Source: Cryobacterium roopkundense
Lineage (GTDB): Bacteria > Actinomycetota > Actinomycetes > Actinomycetales > Microbacteriaceae
DNA: 64,000 bases
Reading direction: 5' to 3'
Assembly (NCBI RefSeq): GCF_014200405.1
Contig: NZ_JACHBQ010000001.1
Span: 3,596,001-3,660,000, forward strand
Shown: one piece after another, positions 22,229-30,582 of the stretch
How positions within the stretch are numbered: the stretch's first letter is position 1
Layout: each line of letters starts with the position of its first letter
Made by a program: the position numbers and the translations under genes
The notes under the pieces: generated by a model
What the model saw: only the letters and a program-made list of their open reading frames with translations
Database searches by the model: none
Told to the model about the DNA's origin: nothing

Positions 22229-23412
22229 CAGACACGCTCCAAAATCAAGGCCGAACCCTGGCCGACGCCCACGCACATTGTTGCGAGGCCGTGCTCGGCA
22301 TTTTCACGTTCCATGCGTCCCAGCAGGGTGACGACGAGTCTCGCCCCGCTCGAACCGAGGGGGTGACCGAGCGCGATCGCACCGCCGTCGCGGTTGACGA
22401 TCTCGTCGTTCAGACCCAGGCGGCGGATGCACGCGAGCGACTGGGTGGCGAAGGCTTCGTTGAGTTCGATCGCGCCCAGGTCCTCGATGCGCAGGCCGCT
22501 GCGGGCCAGTACCTTTTCGGTGGCCGCGACCGGACCGAGGCCCATGATTTCGGGAGCAAGGCCCACGCTGGCGCCGAACACGATCCGGGCGCGGGGAATG
22601 AGTCCGTAGCGTTTCACGGCCTCGCCGCTGGCCACGACGACGGCCGAGGCGCCGTCGTTGAGCGAACTCGCGTTGCCTGCTGTGACGACAGAACCGCCGC
22701 CGACGATCGGTCGCAGCTTGGCGAGGCCCTCGAGGCTGGTGTCCCGGCGCGGTCCCTCGTCGACGAGAACCTCGCCGGCCTTGGTGGGAACCCCCACGAT
22801 TTCGTCGACGAAATGGCCGGCATCGATCGCGGCGGCCGCACGCTGCTGGCTGCGGAGGGCGAAGGCATCCGCTTCGTCACGGGTGATGCCGTCGATGCGC
22901 GCGACCTCCTCCGCCGTTTCCGACATGGAGAACGTGGCCTTGTCACGGGCGGCAAGCTTCGGGTTGATGAAGCGCCACCCGATGGAGGTGTCGAACTGGG
23001 GCGCCGGCTTGGCCCAGGCGCGGTCTGGTTTTCCCTGCACCCAGGGTGCTCTGGTCATCGATTCCACGCCACCAGCCACCATCAGGTCGGCGTCGCCGGC
23101 GCGGATGGCTTGGGCGGCCATGGTGATCGCCGACAGGCCCGAGGCGCAGAGCCGGTTGACCGTGATTCCCGGCACGTGGTCGGGCAGGCCGGCCAGAAGG
23201 GCGGCCATGCGGGCCACGTTGCGGTTGTCTTCGCCGGCCTGCGTGGCGGCCCCGAAGATGATGTCGTCGATGAGCGCTGCGTCGATTCTGGCCCGGCGCA
23301 CCGCTTCCGCGACGACGATCGCGGCGAGGTCATCGGGGCGCACGCTTGACAGCACTCCGCCATAGCGACCGACGGGCGTGCGTGCTCCTCCAACGAGGTA
23401 GGCCTCTGCCAT
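22228..23412 (-). CDS. paaJ: Beta-ketoadipyl-CoA / acetyl-CoA acyltransferase (thiolase), PaaJ-like
   Basis: A 394-residue thiolase that would cleave 3-oxoadipyl-CoA to succinyl-CoA and acetyl-CoA. The acylated cysteine is in NRLCASGLSAI near residue 90, the second signature is NRDGGAIALGHPLGSSGARL near 345 with its catalytic His, and the final Cys is in ATMCVGVGQG. The ATG at 23412 follows GGAGAAAAC. It leads the paaJHZ operon; a PaaR-type operator about 55 nt upstream ties it to paaABCDE. A general fatty-acid thiolase is the alternative. Confidence 0.9.
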   Translation of the reverse strand: MAEAYLVGGARTPVGRYGGVLSSVRPDDLAAIVVAEAVRRARIDAALIDDIIFGAATQAGEDNRNVARMAALLAGLPDHVPGITVNRLCASGLSAITMAAQAIRAGDADLMVAGGVESMTRAPWVQGKPDRAWAKPAPQFDTSIGWRFINPKLAARDKATFSMSETAEEVARIDGITRDEADAFALRSQQRAAAAIDAGHFVDEIVGVPTKAGEVLVDEGPRRDTSLEGLAKLRPIVGGGSVVTAGNASSLNDGASAVVVASGEAVKRYGLIPRARIVFGASVGLAPEIMGLGPVAATEKVLARSGLRIEDLGAIELNEAFATQSLACIRRLGLNDEIVNRDGGAIALGHPLGSSGARLVVTLLGRMERENAEHGLATMCVGVGQGSALILERV

Positions 23413-23460
23413 GTTTTCTCCTGACGACGATGTCTGCGCGGTGTCTGCTCGAACGAGAAT

Positions 23461-23485
23461 TAGTAACCGACCGTTCGGAAAGTAA
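23461..23485. promoter_or_regulatory. Predicted PaaR-type operator upstream of the thiolase operon
   Basis: The sequence TAGTAACCGACCGTTCGGAA is an imperfect inverted repeat that matches the operator in front of paaA at 14 or more of 18 core positions. It overlaps a TACTAAT-like -10 on the minus strand. Shared sites would co-regulate the two halves of the pathway. Confidence 0.65.
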
Positions 23486-23632
23486 TTCTGGCAGATGCCG
23501 GCGCGCACGGCAACCCTTGAGTTCGCCCATGAGGCGACAACCGCCCATTGACAGGCGCGGACGCTGGGACATAATCGAATCAGTTGAACGCTCGCTGCAC
23601 ATTTTGGGAACTCTCAGCATCAGGAAGAGGAC

Positions 23633-24358
23633 ATGACAGAGGACGCGAGCGCCGACGGCTGGACGGACACCGAATCTGAGGAAGCCGAATCCGTCGATGC
23701 AGAATCCGTGGACACCCAGCCAATTGACCTGCAGCCATTCTTCACGGAAACGTTCTTCTCCACACCGACACAGCCCCGTGCCCAGTCTTTCGCCGGTGTG
23801 ATCGGCATCGACGGGCACAACGGCACGGGCAAGACCACGATCGCTCAGGGTGTCGCCCGTGCCCTCAATGCCTCCTACCAGCGACCGTTCGCCGGTGAAC
23901 ACGGCGCGCTCCTGGCCGACGCAAACCGGGCCGGCGACGGGGAGGCCGTTCTGCGCATTGGTTCCTCCGCGCTGACCGCGGCCATTCGGCGCAACGGGCC
24001 CACCCGGCCGATCGTGCTCGATCGCTCGTGGATCACTGTCGGCTCCCTGCTGACCGACGAGGAGTTCTATGACCGCTGGAACATATGGGTGCCGACAATT
24101 CTGTGCTGGTCTGACCTGCCCACCACACTGGAAAGGCTGGGCCGTCGAGGCGAGCAGACCGAATCCGCGGACTGGCATGAGCATTACATCGATCGTTACA
24201 GGTGCATGGCCGAGGACAGGGGCTGCCTCATCGTGAACACCGGGCAATGCTCCGACGCCGAAGCGATCGCCGAAGTGGTTCAGGCGGCCCGTCGCCTGCT
24301 TAAATGGTCTGCACCAGGATCGACGCAACCACAATGGATGCCGTCGTCACCGTGGTGA
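23633..24358 (+). CDS. P-loop nucleoside/nucleotide kinase-like protein (thymidylate-kinase fold)
   Basis: A 241-residue protein. Residues 1-45 are acidic and probably disordered (repeats of ESVD). A Walker A GHNGTGKTT follows at about 60-68, with a PIVLDRSW acidic segment near 125 and an LERLGRRGEQ lid-like stretch near 168. This resembles the thymidylate kinase family, but the DRY/DRF motif is altered, so substrate is unknown. AGGAAGAGG precedes the ATG. Its last 59 bp overlap, on the opposite strand, the end of the downstream membrane-protein gene. Confidence 0.7.
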   Translation: MTEDASADGWTDTESEEAESVDAESVDTQPIDLQPFFTETFFSTPTQPRAQSFAGVIGIDGHNGTGKTTIAQGVARALNASYQRPFAGEHGALLADANRAGDGEAVLRIGSSALTAAIRRNGPTRPIVLDRSWITVGSLLTDEEFYDRWNIWVPTILCWSDLPTTLERLGRRGEQTESADWHEHYIDRYRCMAEDRGCLIVNTGQCSDAEAIAEVVQAARRLLKWSAPGSTQPQWMPSSPW

Positions 24359-25550
24359 AGCCGCCCACGAGCATCGGCGTAATGAGCTCATCAAAGATGG
24401 CCTTCTTCTCTCGCTCATCGCGCCCGACGGATCGACTGATCTCTTCGCAGAGAACGTAGTCACCGGGAAAACCGAACATGGCTGTCAACGCCACCGGGAT
24501 GCCCTTGAGCGGGTCCCAGTGGAAGAGCCTCGACCCGATCCAGCCGCCGGCCACAATGCCCATTCCTCCGACCCCCAGAATCAGCAGAACGGGCCAGAAC
24601 GCGTTCACGAGGTCGTTCCAGGTGACCGAGCTCATGCTGGCGAGAACGACCACGATCACCGTGGCCATCGCCAGGCCGAACGCATTGGCGCGTTCCATCG
24701 CTTTCTCCGGAAAAATTCCGAGGACGCGACCGAGGATTCCGATCAGGAGCGCCCAGATTCCGTAATTGACGCCGGTCAGCGACCCCATCCACGTGGCGAA
24801 GCTTCCTGCGGCGAGGAGGAGGAGCAGAATGATGGTCGGCTGCTGGAACCGCTCCGGAACGAGCTGGAACCGTCGCGTGGCCACGAGCGTTGCCGGCTGG
24901 GTCACGGTTGCCGTGGCGACGCCGGAGCCGTTCAGAGGCCGTGCGTCGTGCCCTGTGCGCCCGCCCGGCACCCCGTCGGCGGCGTCATCGTCGGCGGTGT
25001 CATCGAAGTGTCCACCGTTACGCAGTTTGATCGCGTATTTGCGCAGGAGGATGTTCGCCAACGGCATGCCGATCAGGCTCTGCACGCCCAGAACCAGCGC
25101 GGGAATGACTACAAGCTGATTCAGCCCGAGTTCGGTGAGCCTCTCCGCGGTGATGATGTACGCCAGGATCCCGCCCGTCACCGGACCGGCACCGGCTACC
25201 GCCGTGGCATAACCCAGGATCGGTGAGACGACAAGCAGAATCAGTCCTGCCGCCAACACGATGCCGATGAGGGAAATCAGAATCGCCTTGTACTGCGAAC
25301 GCAGTTGCTTCAGGGGAATCAGGGTTCCCATATGGGTGATGACGGCGGCCACGAGCAGGGATCCCACCGCGGCGAGCGCTGAGTTCGGCACGAGGTCCGC
25401 CGGCAACACCCCGGTCCAGATCAGCACGAGGTAACCCACGAAGACGATCAGCAGGGAGGGAATCCACGCCCGCGACAGAATTGAGATCACCTCGCCCACG
25501 GCAAGGAGCAGGATGATGACTGTGGCGACATAGATGGGCTGATCTAGCAC
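24300..25550 (-). CDS. Multi-pass membrane protein, GltS/ESS-like symporter candidate
   Basis: A 416-residue protein with about ten to twelve membrane segments in two halves, split by a hydrophilic loop at about 178-235. Each half has glycine-rich dips; the first contains AGAGPVTGGILAYIITAERL, the second MFGFPGDYVLCEEISRSVG. This layout is like sodium:glutamate-type symporters, though I cannot name a family. It lies 32 nt after the amidohydrolase gene in the same operon, so it may carry that enzyme's substrate. Its 3' end overlaps the convergent kinase gene. Confidence 0.6.
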   Translation of the reverse strand: MLDQPIYVATVIILLLAVGEVISILSRAWIPSLLIVFVGYLVLIWTGVLPADLVPNSALAAVGSLLVAAVITHMGTLIPLKQLRSQYKAILISLIGIVLAAGLILLVVSPILGYATAVAGAGPVTGGILAYIITAERLTELGLNQLVVIPALVLGVQSLIGMPLANILLRKYAIKLRNGGHFDDTADDDAADGVPGGRTGHDARPLNGSGVATATVTQPATLVATRRFQLVPERFQQPTIILLLLLAAGSFATWMGSLTGVNYGIWALLIGILGRVLGIFPEKAMERANAFGLAMATVIVVVLASMSSVTWNDLVNAFWPVLLILGVGGMGIVAGGWIGSRLFHWDPLKGIPVALTAMFGFPGDYVLCEEISRSVGRDEREKKAIFDELITPMLVGGFTTVTTASIVVASILVQTI

Positions 25551-25582
25551 GGTGCTGTTCTCTCTCTACGCTGAGCGGGGGA

Positions 25583-26827
25583 TCACACTGGGAACTGGTT
25601 GCTGCCGTCTTTCCAGACCTGGTCGATCATGGTGCGGAGCGAGCCGAGCTGCTCGACCGAGTCGAGCCTTCCGTTCAGCACCACAGCATCGGCGACGTAG
25701 TTCGGCGCGAGCCGGCCGACCGAGGTGAGGGGCGTGATGAGTTCACCGGCTACCGATGTCGTTGAGGCGAGCACCTGCTCGAGGTTCATGCCCACGTCGG
25801 CCAGCAACGCGAGTTCCTGTAGGTTTTCGCCGTGCACTCCCACGCCGGAGTCGGTTCCCATCGCGATGCGCACCCCGGCGGCCACTGCTCGCGCGATGGA
25901 CTCCCGGTGAATGTCGACCACCTTGTGCGCCTTCTCGATCACGAGCGGGGAGAGCCCGCTCGTGCCAGATGCGCCCTTGCGAATCACGGCCTGCGGAGCC
26001 GCGAGGGTGGGAACGAGATAGGCGTTCTTCTCAAGGAAGAGGTTGATCGCCTCGTCGTCGAGGTAGATGCCGTGCTCGATCGTGCGAACACCCATCCGCA
26101 GGGCGTTCTTGATTCCCGCCGCACCCTGGGCGTGTGCCATCACGTACTTGCCCTGCGCCTCCGCCTCCTCCACGATCACCCGAATCTCGGCCTCGGTGAA
26201 CTGCGAGTGGCGAGGATCATCGGTCGGAGAGAGCACGCCGCCGGTCGAGCAGATCTTGATCTGGTCGGCTCCGGCCCGCAGCATCCGTCGGGTCACCTTG
26301 CGCACCTCCTCAACGCCGTCGGCGATTCCGCTCGGTCGGCCGGGGTGAGAGCCCATGGTGGGTGAGTCCACGCCGGAGGGCTGCCAGAAGTCTGCGTGGC
26401 CTCCGGTCTGCGACATGATGCTGATGGCGAGGCGCAGGCGCGGGCCCTTCACCAGGCCTGAGTCGACGGCCACCTTGGTACCGAGGTCGGCACCTCCGGC
26501 GTCGCGGGCCGACGTGATTCCGGCCCGCAGGGTGGCCTCAAGGTTGCGCACGGACTCGTAGAACTGCAGCGAGAACGGTTCGGTGAAGGCCTGCAGCGAG
26601 CCCGGGTTAGAGGTCGTCGCGTGGATGTGCAGGTCGATCATTCCCGGCAGGACTGTTTTGCCTGTGCAGTCGATCACCGTGGCGCCCGCATACTCAGGGG
26701 CGGAACCGGCGCTCGGACCGACGGCGGCAATCTGCGCACCGGCGAAGACCACGTCGGCGGGTTCCGGCAGAAACCGTTCGCCGTCGAAGACATGGGCGTT
26801 GCGGAAAACCGTGGAGGGGACAGTCAT
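25583..26827 (-). CDS. Metal-dependent amidohydrolase (prolidase / imidazolonepropionase-like)
   Basis: A 414-residue enzyme of the amidohydrolase superfamily. Metal ligands are visible as DLHIHATTS near residue 65, a lysine in ADQIKICSTGG near 190, HAQG near 232, EHGIY near 252 and the GTDSGVGVHGEN aspartate near 325. Members hydrolyse Xaa-Pro or Xaa-Arg dipeptides or cyclic amides. The start at 26827 follows AAAGG and forms an ATGA overlap with the DUF2891 stop. No signal peptide: cytoplasmic. Confidence 0.85.
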   Translation of the reverse strand: MTVPSTVFRNAHVFDGERFLPEPADVVFAGAQIAAVGPSAGSAPEYAGATVIDCTGKTVLPGMIDLHIHATTSNPGSLQAFTEPFSLQFYESVRNLEATLRAGITSARDAGGADLGTKVAVDSGLVKGPRLRLAISIMSQTGGHADFWQPSGVDSPTMGSHPGRPSGIADGVEEVRKVTRRMLRAGADQIKICSTGGVLSPTDDPRHSQFTEAEIRVIVEEAEAQGKYVMAHAQGAAGIKNALRMGVRTIEHGIYLDDEAINLFLEKNAYLVPTLAAPQAVIRKGASGTSGLSPLVIEKAHKVVDIHRESIARAVAAGVRIAMGTDSGVGVHGENLQELALLADVGMNLEQVLASTTSVAGELITPLTSVGRLAPNYVADAVVLNGRLDSVEQLGSLRTMIDQVWKDGSNQFPV

Positions 26828-27909
26828 GATGACCTTTCGTGGAGGGCGGAGATGCTGAGCAGGCTGTCCCACGCGAACGTGGCCAACCAGTGCGTGGACA
26901 TGAAATCGGGTGAGAGCGCGCCAGCCAGGCCGGCCTGTAGCAGCGGGTCGAGGGCCCGGCTCAGCGGGGCGGACTGCGCGTCGGAGCGGATGCCAGGGGC
27001 TGGTTCGCCCGCGTGGCCGAGCGCGCCGAGAATGCGTGCGATCTGGCCGGCACGCGACAGATTAAGTCCGTGCAGGTGCACGAGGGAGCCGTCGGTCTCG
27101 TCGGTCACCCGCATGGGCCGGAGGATTCGCGAATCGGCGCGCAGGCCGGGCAGAAAGCGTGCAAACCAGACCGCGAATTGCTGCGGCGACAACACGCGGC
27201 GCATCAGGTCGGCCTCGCTCAGGCCAGCGGAGAGAAAATCCTGACCGCTGAGCTCCCACTCGCCGGGCCAATCGGTATCAGCGCCGAACCAGGTGAGCGC
27301 GAGCGCCTGCGCGGTGCGGGCGGCATCCGCTCGCCCGAGCGTCTGGAAGGCGTCGACCATGAGGGCCAGCCCGAAGGCCGAGTTGGTGTGCACGCCGTGC
27401 CGCACGGGGTGCTCGGCCGTCGCAGCCCAGCCGCGAAAGAGTTCAGAGACCGCGTCGACGAGCGGGCCGAGGGCCACTGCCCACGCGCGAGTGCGGGCGT
27501 CGGAGGCGGAAGCGCAGGCGGCGGCAAGGCGTACGAGCCATGCCCAGCCGTAGGGACGTTCCCAACCCGGGTTGGCGCGCAGGTAGGCGGCCTCCGCTCT
27601 GAGCTTCTCGGGGGTGAGGTTCTCGTCGATCGCGGCGCGCAGGGCGGTGTCGCGGTCGACGTCGAGTCCGTGTTCGAGCAGCATCACGCCCAAAACATGC
27701 ATGTGCACGCAGGAATGCCAGTCGTAGGAGGTGAAAAAGGCCGGATGGAGCTGCTCGGGCACCGCGCTGTCGAGCGCGGACCGCGCTGTGTGATGGGCCG
27801 AATACGGGAACGGCCGGCTCAGGTTTTCGAGAACGATGTCGGCGAAGGTCGGCGCGAGGGCATGGAGCTGGGAGACGGTATCACGCCGCCCGGTCGGTGT
27901 CTGATTCAT
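26824..27909 (-). CDS. DUF2891 family protein
   Basis: A 361-residue soluble protein of unknown function. The family is recognised by SYDWHSCVHMHVLGVMLL near residue 75, RPYGWAWLVRLAAAC near 120, and HGVHTNSAFGLALMVDAF near 175; conserved His and Trp residues suggest an enzyme with an alpha/alpha barrel. The start at 27909 is a guess; 27924 or 27975 are possible. It is translationally coupled to the amidohydrolase by ATGA, which suggests they act on related substrates. Confidence 0.78.
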   Translation of the reverse strand: MNQTPTGRRDTVSQLHALAPTFADIVLENLSRPFPYSAHHTARSALDSAVPEQLHPAFFTSYDWHSCVHMHVLGVMLLEHGLDVDRDTALRAAIDENLTPEKLRAEAAYLRANPGWERPYGWAWLVRLAAACASASDARTRAWAVALGPLVDAVSELFRGWAATAEHPVRHGVHTNSAFGLALMVDAFQTLGRADAARTAQALALTWFGADTDWPGEWELSGQDFLSAGLSEADLMRRVLSPQQFAVWFARFLPGLRADSRILRPMRVTDETDGSLVHLHGLNLSRAGQIARILGALGHAGEPAPGIRSDAQSAPLSRALDPLLQAGLAGALSPDFMSTHWLATFAWDSLLSISALHERSS

Positions 27910-27993
27910 CGCACTCCGCATCATTGCCTGTGTTCGATAGTCCCCTGCACAGTGCTTAAAAGCAAAATCAGCCACGCAGTGCGCCGCAATGTC

Positions 27994-28035
27994 TTAAAAG
28001 CACAATGGGCACCCACCGCGAGGTGGATGCCCATT
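27994..28035 (-). terminator. Intrinsic terminator of the helicase gene
   Basis: On the minus strand AATGGGCATCCA and TGGGTGCCCATT form a hairpin (28035-28004) that is followed by GTGCTTTTAA. It lies about 25 nt after the helicase stop. Confidence 0.8.
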
Positions 28036-28060
28036 CGGGAGCTGGAGAAGCTAGCGGATG

Positions 28061-30307
28061 CTAGATGCTCGCGAGCTCACGCACAGCAGCGTCGCCGGGA
28101 GCGGCAGACGTGTAGCTGGCGTCGATCTCGGCACGGTCGAGCAGCTCGTCCATGCGGCGCTTGCGCTGCTTCGGGATGAGCGTGACGACGGTTCCGGTCT
28201 TGCCCGCGCGGCCGGTACGGCCGGCACGGTGCAGGTACGTCTTGTACTCGTCGGGAGCGTCGGCCTGGATAACCAGGTCGATGTCGTCAACGTGAATACC
28301 GCGAGCCGCGACATCCGTTGCCACGAGCACGTTGACACGGCCGCTCGTGAGCATCTGCAGGTTGCGGGTACGACGGGCCTGGTTGAGGTCACCGTGCAGG
28401 CTCGTGGCCTTCACGCCGGCATCTTCGAGCTGGTCGGCAAGCTGCTCGGCGTACGCACGGGTGCGGCTGAAGATGAGCGTCTTGCCGTCGCGGTTGACGA
28501 GCTCCTCGATGATGCGGCTCTTGTCACGGTGCTCAATGACGAGCACGCGGTGGTCGATCGTGGAGGAGGCCTGGTCTTCACCGGCAACCTCGTGCACGGC
28601 CGGGTTGGTCAGGAATTCCTTCACCAGCGAGGCAACGCCCTTGTCAAGGGTTGCGGAGAAGAGCAGCTTCTGGCCGCCGGTCTTGGTCTGACGCAGGATG
28701 CGCTGAACCGGCTCGAGGAAGCCAAGGTCGCACATGTAGTCGGCCTCGTCGAGAACCGTCACGATGACCTCCGAGAGGTCGAGGCGACCCTGCTCGATGA
28801 GGTCTTCAATGCGGCCGGCGGTGCCGATGATGATGTCCACGCCGCGCTGGAGGGCGCTGACCTGGCGGTACTGCGGAACGCCGCCGTAGATCTGGGTGGT
28901 GAAGAGTCCGACGCTGCGGGCGATCGGCTGGATGGTGCGGTCGATCTGCAGCGCGAGCTCACGGGTGGGGGCGAGGATGAGCGCGCGGGGCTTGCGGGCC
29001 ATCTTGCGGTCCTTGGCGCCGTTGTTCTCCATCAGCTTCTCCACGAGGGGAGCGCCGAAGGCGATCGTCTTGCCGGAGCCCGTCTTGCCACGGCCGAGCA
29101 CGTCGCGGCCGGCGAGCACGTCGGGGATCGTTGCCGCCTGGATCGGGAACGGTGCAGCCGCGCCCATGGTGGCGAGCTCGCGCACGATGTTCTCGCCGAG
29201 GCCGAGGTCGCCGAAGGTCACACCGACGACATCGGATGCCGTCGTCGCGATGGCTTCGAGACGCTCGAGGACGACGTCATCGCCGCCGGCGAAGGTGGGC
29301 TTGACGCCGTCTTCGCTGCGCTTCGGGTAGAACTTGCTGTCGCCACCCTCTGTGCGGGCCGGACGGTCGCTTCCGAAGTCGCGACGGGGAGCGCGCTCGG
29401 CGCGATCACCGTAGGAGGGACGCTCGGTGCGAGCCGGACGGTCGCCGTAGGAGGGACGCTCGGTGCGATCGGTGCGGGGAGCGCGGTCGCCGTACGACGG
29501 GCGCTCGGTGCGAGCCGGGCGGTCGTTGTTGTAGGCAGGACGGTCGGTGCGCGGAGCGCGGTCACCGTAGGCGGGACGCTCGGTGCGCGCCGGACGCTCG
29601 CTGTTGCGGTCGTTGTTGTACGACGGGCGGTCGTTGTTGTAGGCAGGACGGTCGGTGCGCGGAGCGCGGTCACCGTAGGCGGGACGCTCGGTGCGAGGAC
29701 GGTCGTTGCCATAGGACGGACGATCGGTGCGGGGCGCGCGGTCGCCGTAGGACGGACGGTCGGTGCGAGCCGGGCGGTCGTTGTTGTAGGCGGGCCGCTC
29801 GGTGCGCGCCGGACGCTCGCTGTTGCGGTCGTTGTTGTACGACGGGCGGTCGTTGTTGTAGGCGGGACGGTCGGTGCGCGGAGCGCGGTCGCCATAAGAC
29901 GGACGCTCAGTGCGAGGACGGTCATTGCCGTAGGACGGACGATCGTTGTTGCGGTCGTTGTTGTACGCAGGACGGTCGCCCCGCGGTGCACGGTCGTTGT
30001 AGGACGGGCGGTCGCTGTTGCGGGCCGGACGGTCGTTGTTGTAGGCCGGACGCGATCCGGTGGCCGGGCGGTCCGTGCGTGCTCCATGGGACGGACGGTC
30101 GCCGTAGCTGCCGCGGTCGCTCGCGGGCCGCTCTGCGGCACGCGATGCGCGCTCGTCGGCGTTCCAGCGTGCCTTCTTGGGCGTGCCTTCGTCGGCCTTG
30201 AAACCACGGTGTCCGGGGCTCTTGCTGCCCTGGTTGTTCGATCCGCCACGGTTCGGGCCGCTCTTGGAAGCGTATTTGGGATCGTAATTGTTCTTGCTCT
30301 GAGGCAT
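28061..30307 (-). CDS. DEAD-box RNA helicase with long repetitive N-terminus
   Basis: A 748-residue ATP-dependent RNA helicase, likely acting in ribosome assembly or RNA decay, as is common in cold-adapted bacteria. Residues 1-310 are a basic, disordered region made of about 30 imperfect DRPxYxxD / DRAPRTDRP units. The core follows: Q-motif FPIQAATI near 388, GRGKTGSGKT near 405, PTRELALQ near 448, GTAGR near 497, DEAD near 517, SATL near 552, and HRAGRTGRAG near 690. RGG-like tails are normally at the C-terminus; here the repeats lie at the front. Standalone gene with its own terminator. Confidence 0.93.
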   Translation of the reverse strand: MPQSKNNYDPKYASKSGPNRGGSNNQGSKSPGHRGFKADEGTPKKARWNADERASRAAERPASDRGSYGDRPSHGARTDRPATGSRPAYNNDRPARNSDRPSYNDRAPRGDRPAYNNDRNNDRPSYGNDRPRTERPSYGDRAPRTDRPAYNNDRPSYNNDRNSERPARTERPAYNNDRPARTDRPSYGDRAPRTDRPSYGNDRPRTERPAYGDRAPRTDRPAYNNDRPSYNNDRNSERPARTERPAYGDRAPRTDRPAYNNDRPARTERPSYGDRAPRTDRTERPSYGDRPARTERPSYGDRAERAPRRDFGSDRPARTEGGDSKFYPKRSEDGVKPTFAGGDDVVLERLEAIATTASDVVGVTFGDLGLGENIVRELATMGAAAPFPIQAATIPDVLAGRDVLGRGKTGSGKTIAFGAPLVEKLMENNGAKDRKMARKPRALILAPTRELALQIDRTIQPIARSVGLFTTQIYGGVPQYRQVSALQRGVDIIIGTAGRIEDLIEQGRLDLSEVIVTVLDEADYMCDLGFLEPVQRILRQTKTGGQKLLFSATLDKGVASLVKEFLTNPAVHEVAGEDQASSTIDHRVLVIEHRDKSRIIEELVNRDGKTLIFSRTRAYAEQLADQLEDAGVKATSLHGDLNQARRTRNLQMLTSGRVNVLVATDVAARGIHVDDIDLVIQADAPDEYKTYLHRAGRTGRAGKTGTVVTLIPKQRKRRMDELLDRAEIDASYTSAAPGDAAVRELASI
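29382..30075 (-). repeat. Degenerate coding tandem repeat in the helicase gene
   Basis: About 690 bp made of units of 24-45 bp coding for DRPAYNNDRP, DRPSYGDRAP and RTERPAR blocks. Two long stretches (about 29555-29665 and 29795-29900) are near-identical, a sign of recent duplication. It also creates a long spurious open frame on the other strand. Confidence 0.85.
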
Positions 30308-30582
30308 AGAGATATTCCTGGGTTGTGTTCAGTACATGGCAGAACAACGACGCACTCGCGACGTAACTGAGAACCCGGGCAGTCTATGGCCGGGGCCGTT
30401 CACATACAGTGATTTTCCCCAGCGGATTACTGGGAAACCGGCCCAACTTGACTTACAAACCCATCCGCGCACACGTGAAGAAAGCGCGGTGTCAAGAGCC
30501 GACTTGTCCACGCTACCCGATCAGGGCCGAAATGTCACGGCCGGGGCGCATCTGTGTTCTCGAGTGGCCTATGATCCGCACG
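30308..30582. other. Intergenic region between CobW-type GTPase end and helicase start
   Basis: It must contain the helicase promoter and 5' leader. A CAGGAA ribosome site precedes the helicase ATG. I see no gene and no convincing promoter hexamers. Confidence 0.5.

Noticed and set aside
29380..30080. CRISPR array
   Set aside because: The repeats are in-frame, degenerate, without spacers of even length, and code for the helicase N-terminus.
28058..30370. A 770-codon open frame on the plus strand
   Set aside because: It is antisense to the helicase gene and is kept open by the codon bias of the repeats; its product is a low-complexity Val/Gly/Arg string with no family pattern.
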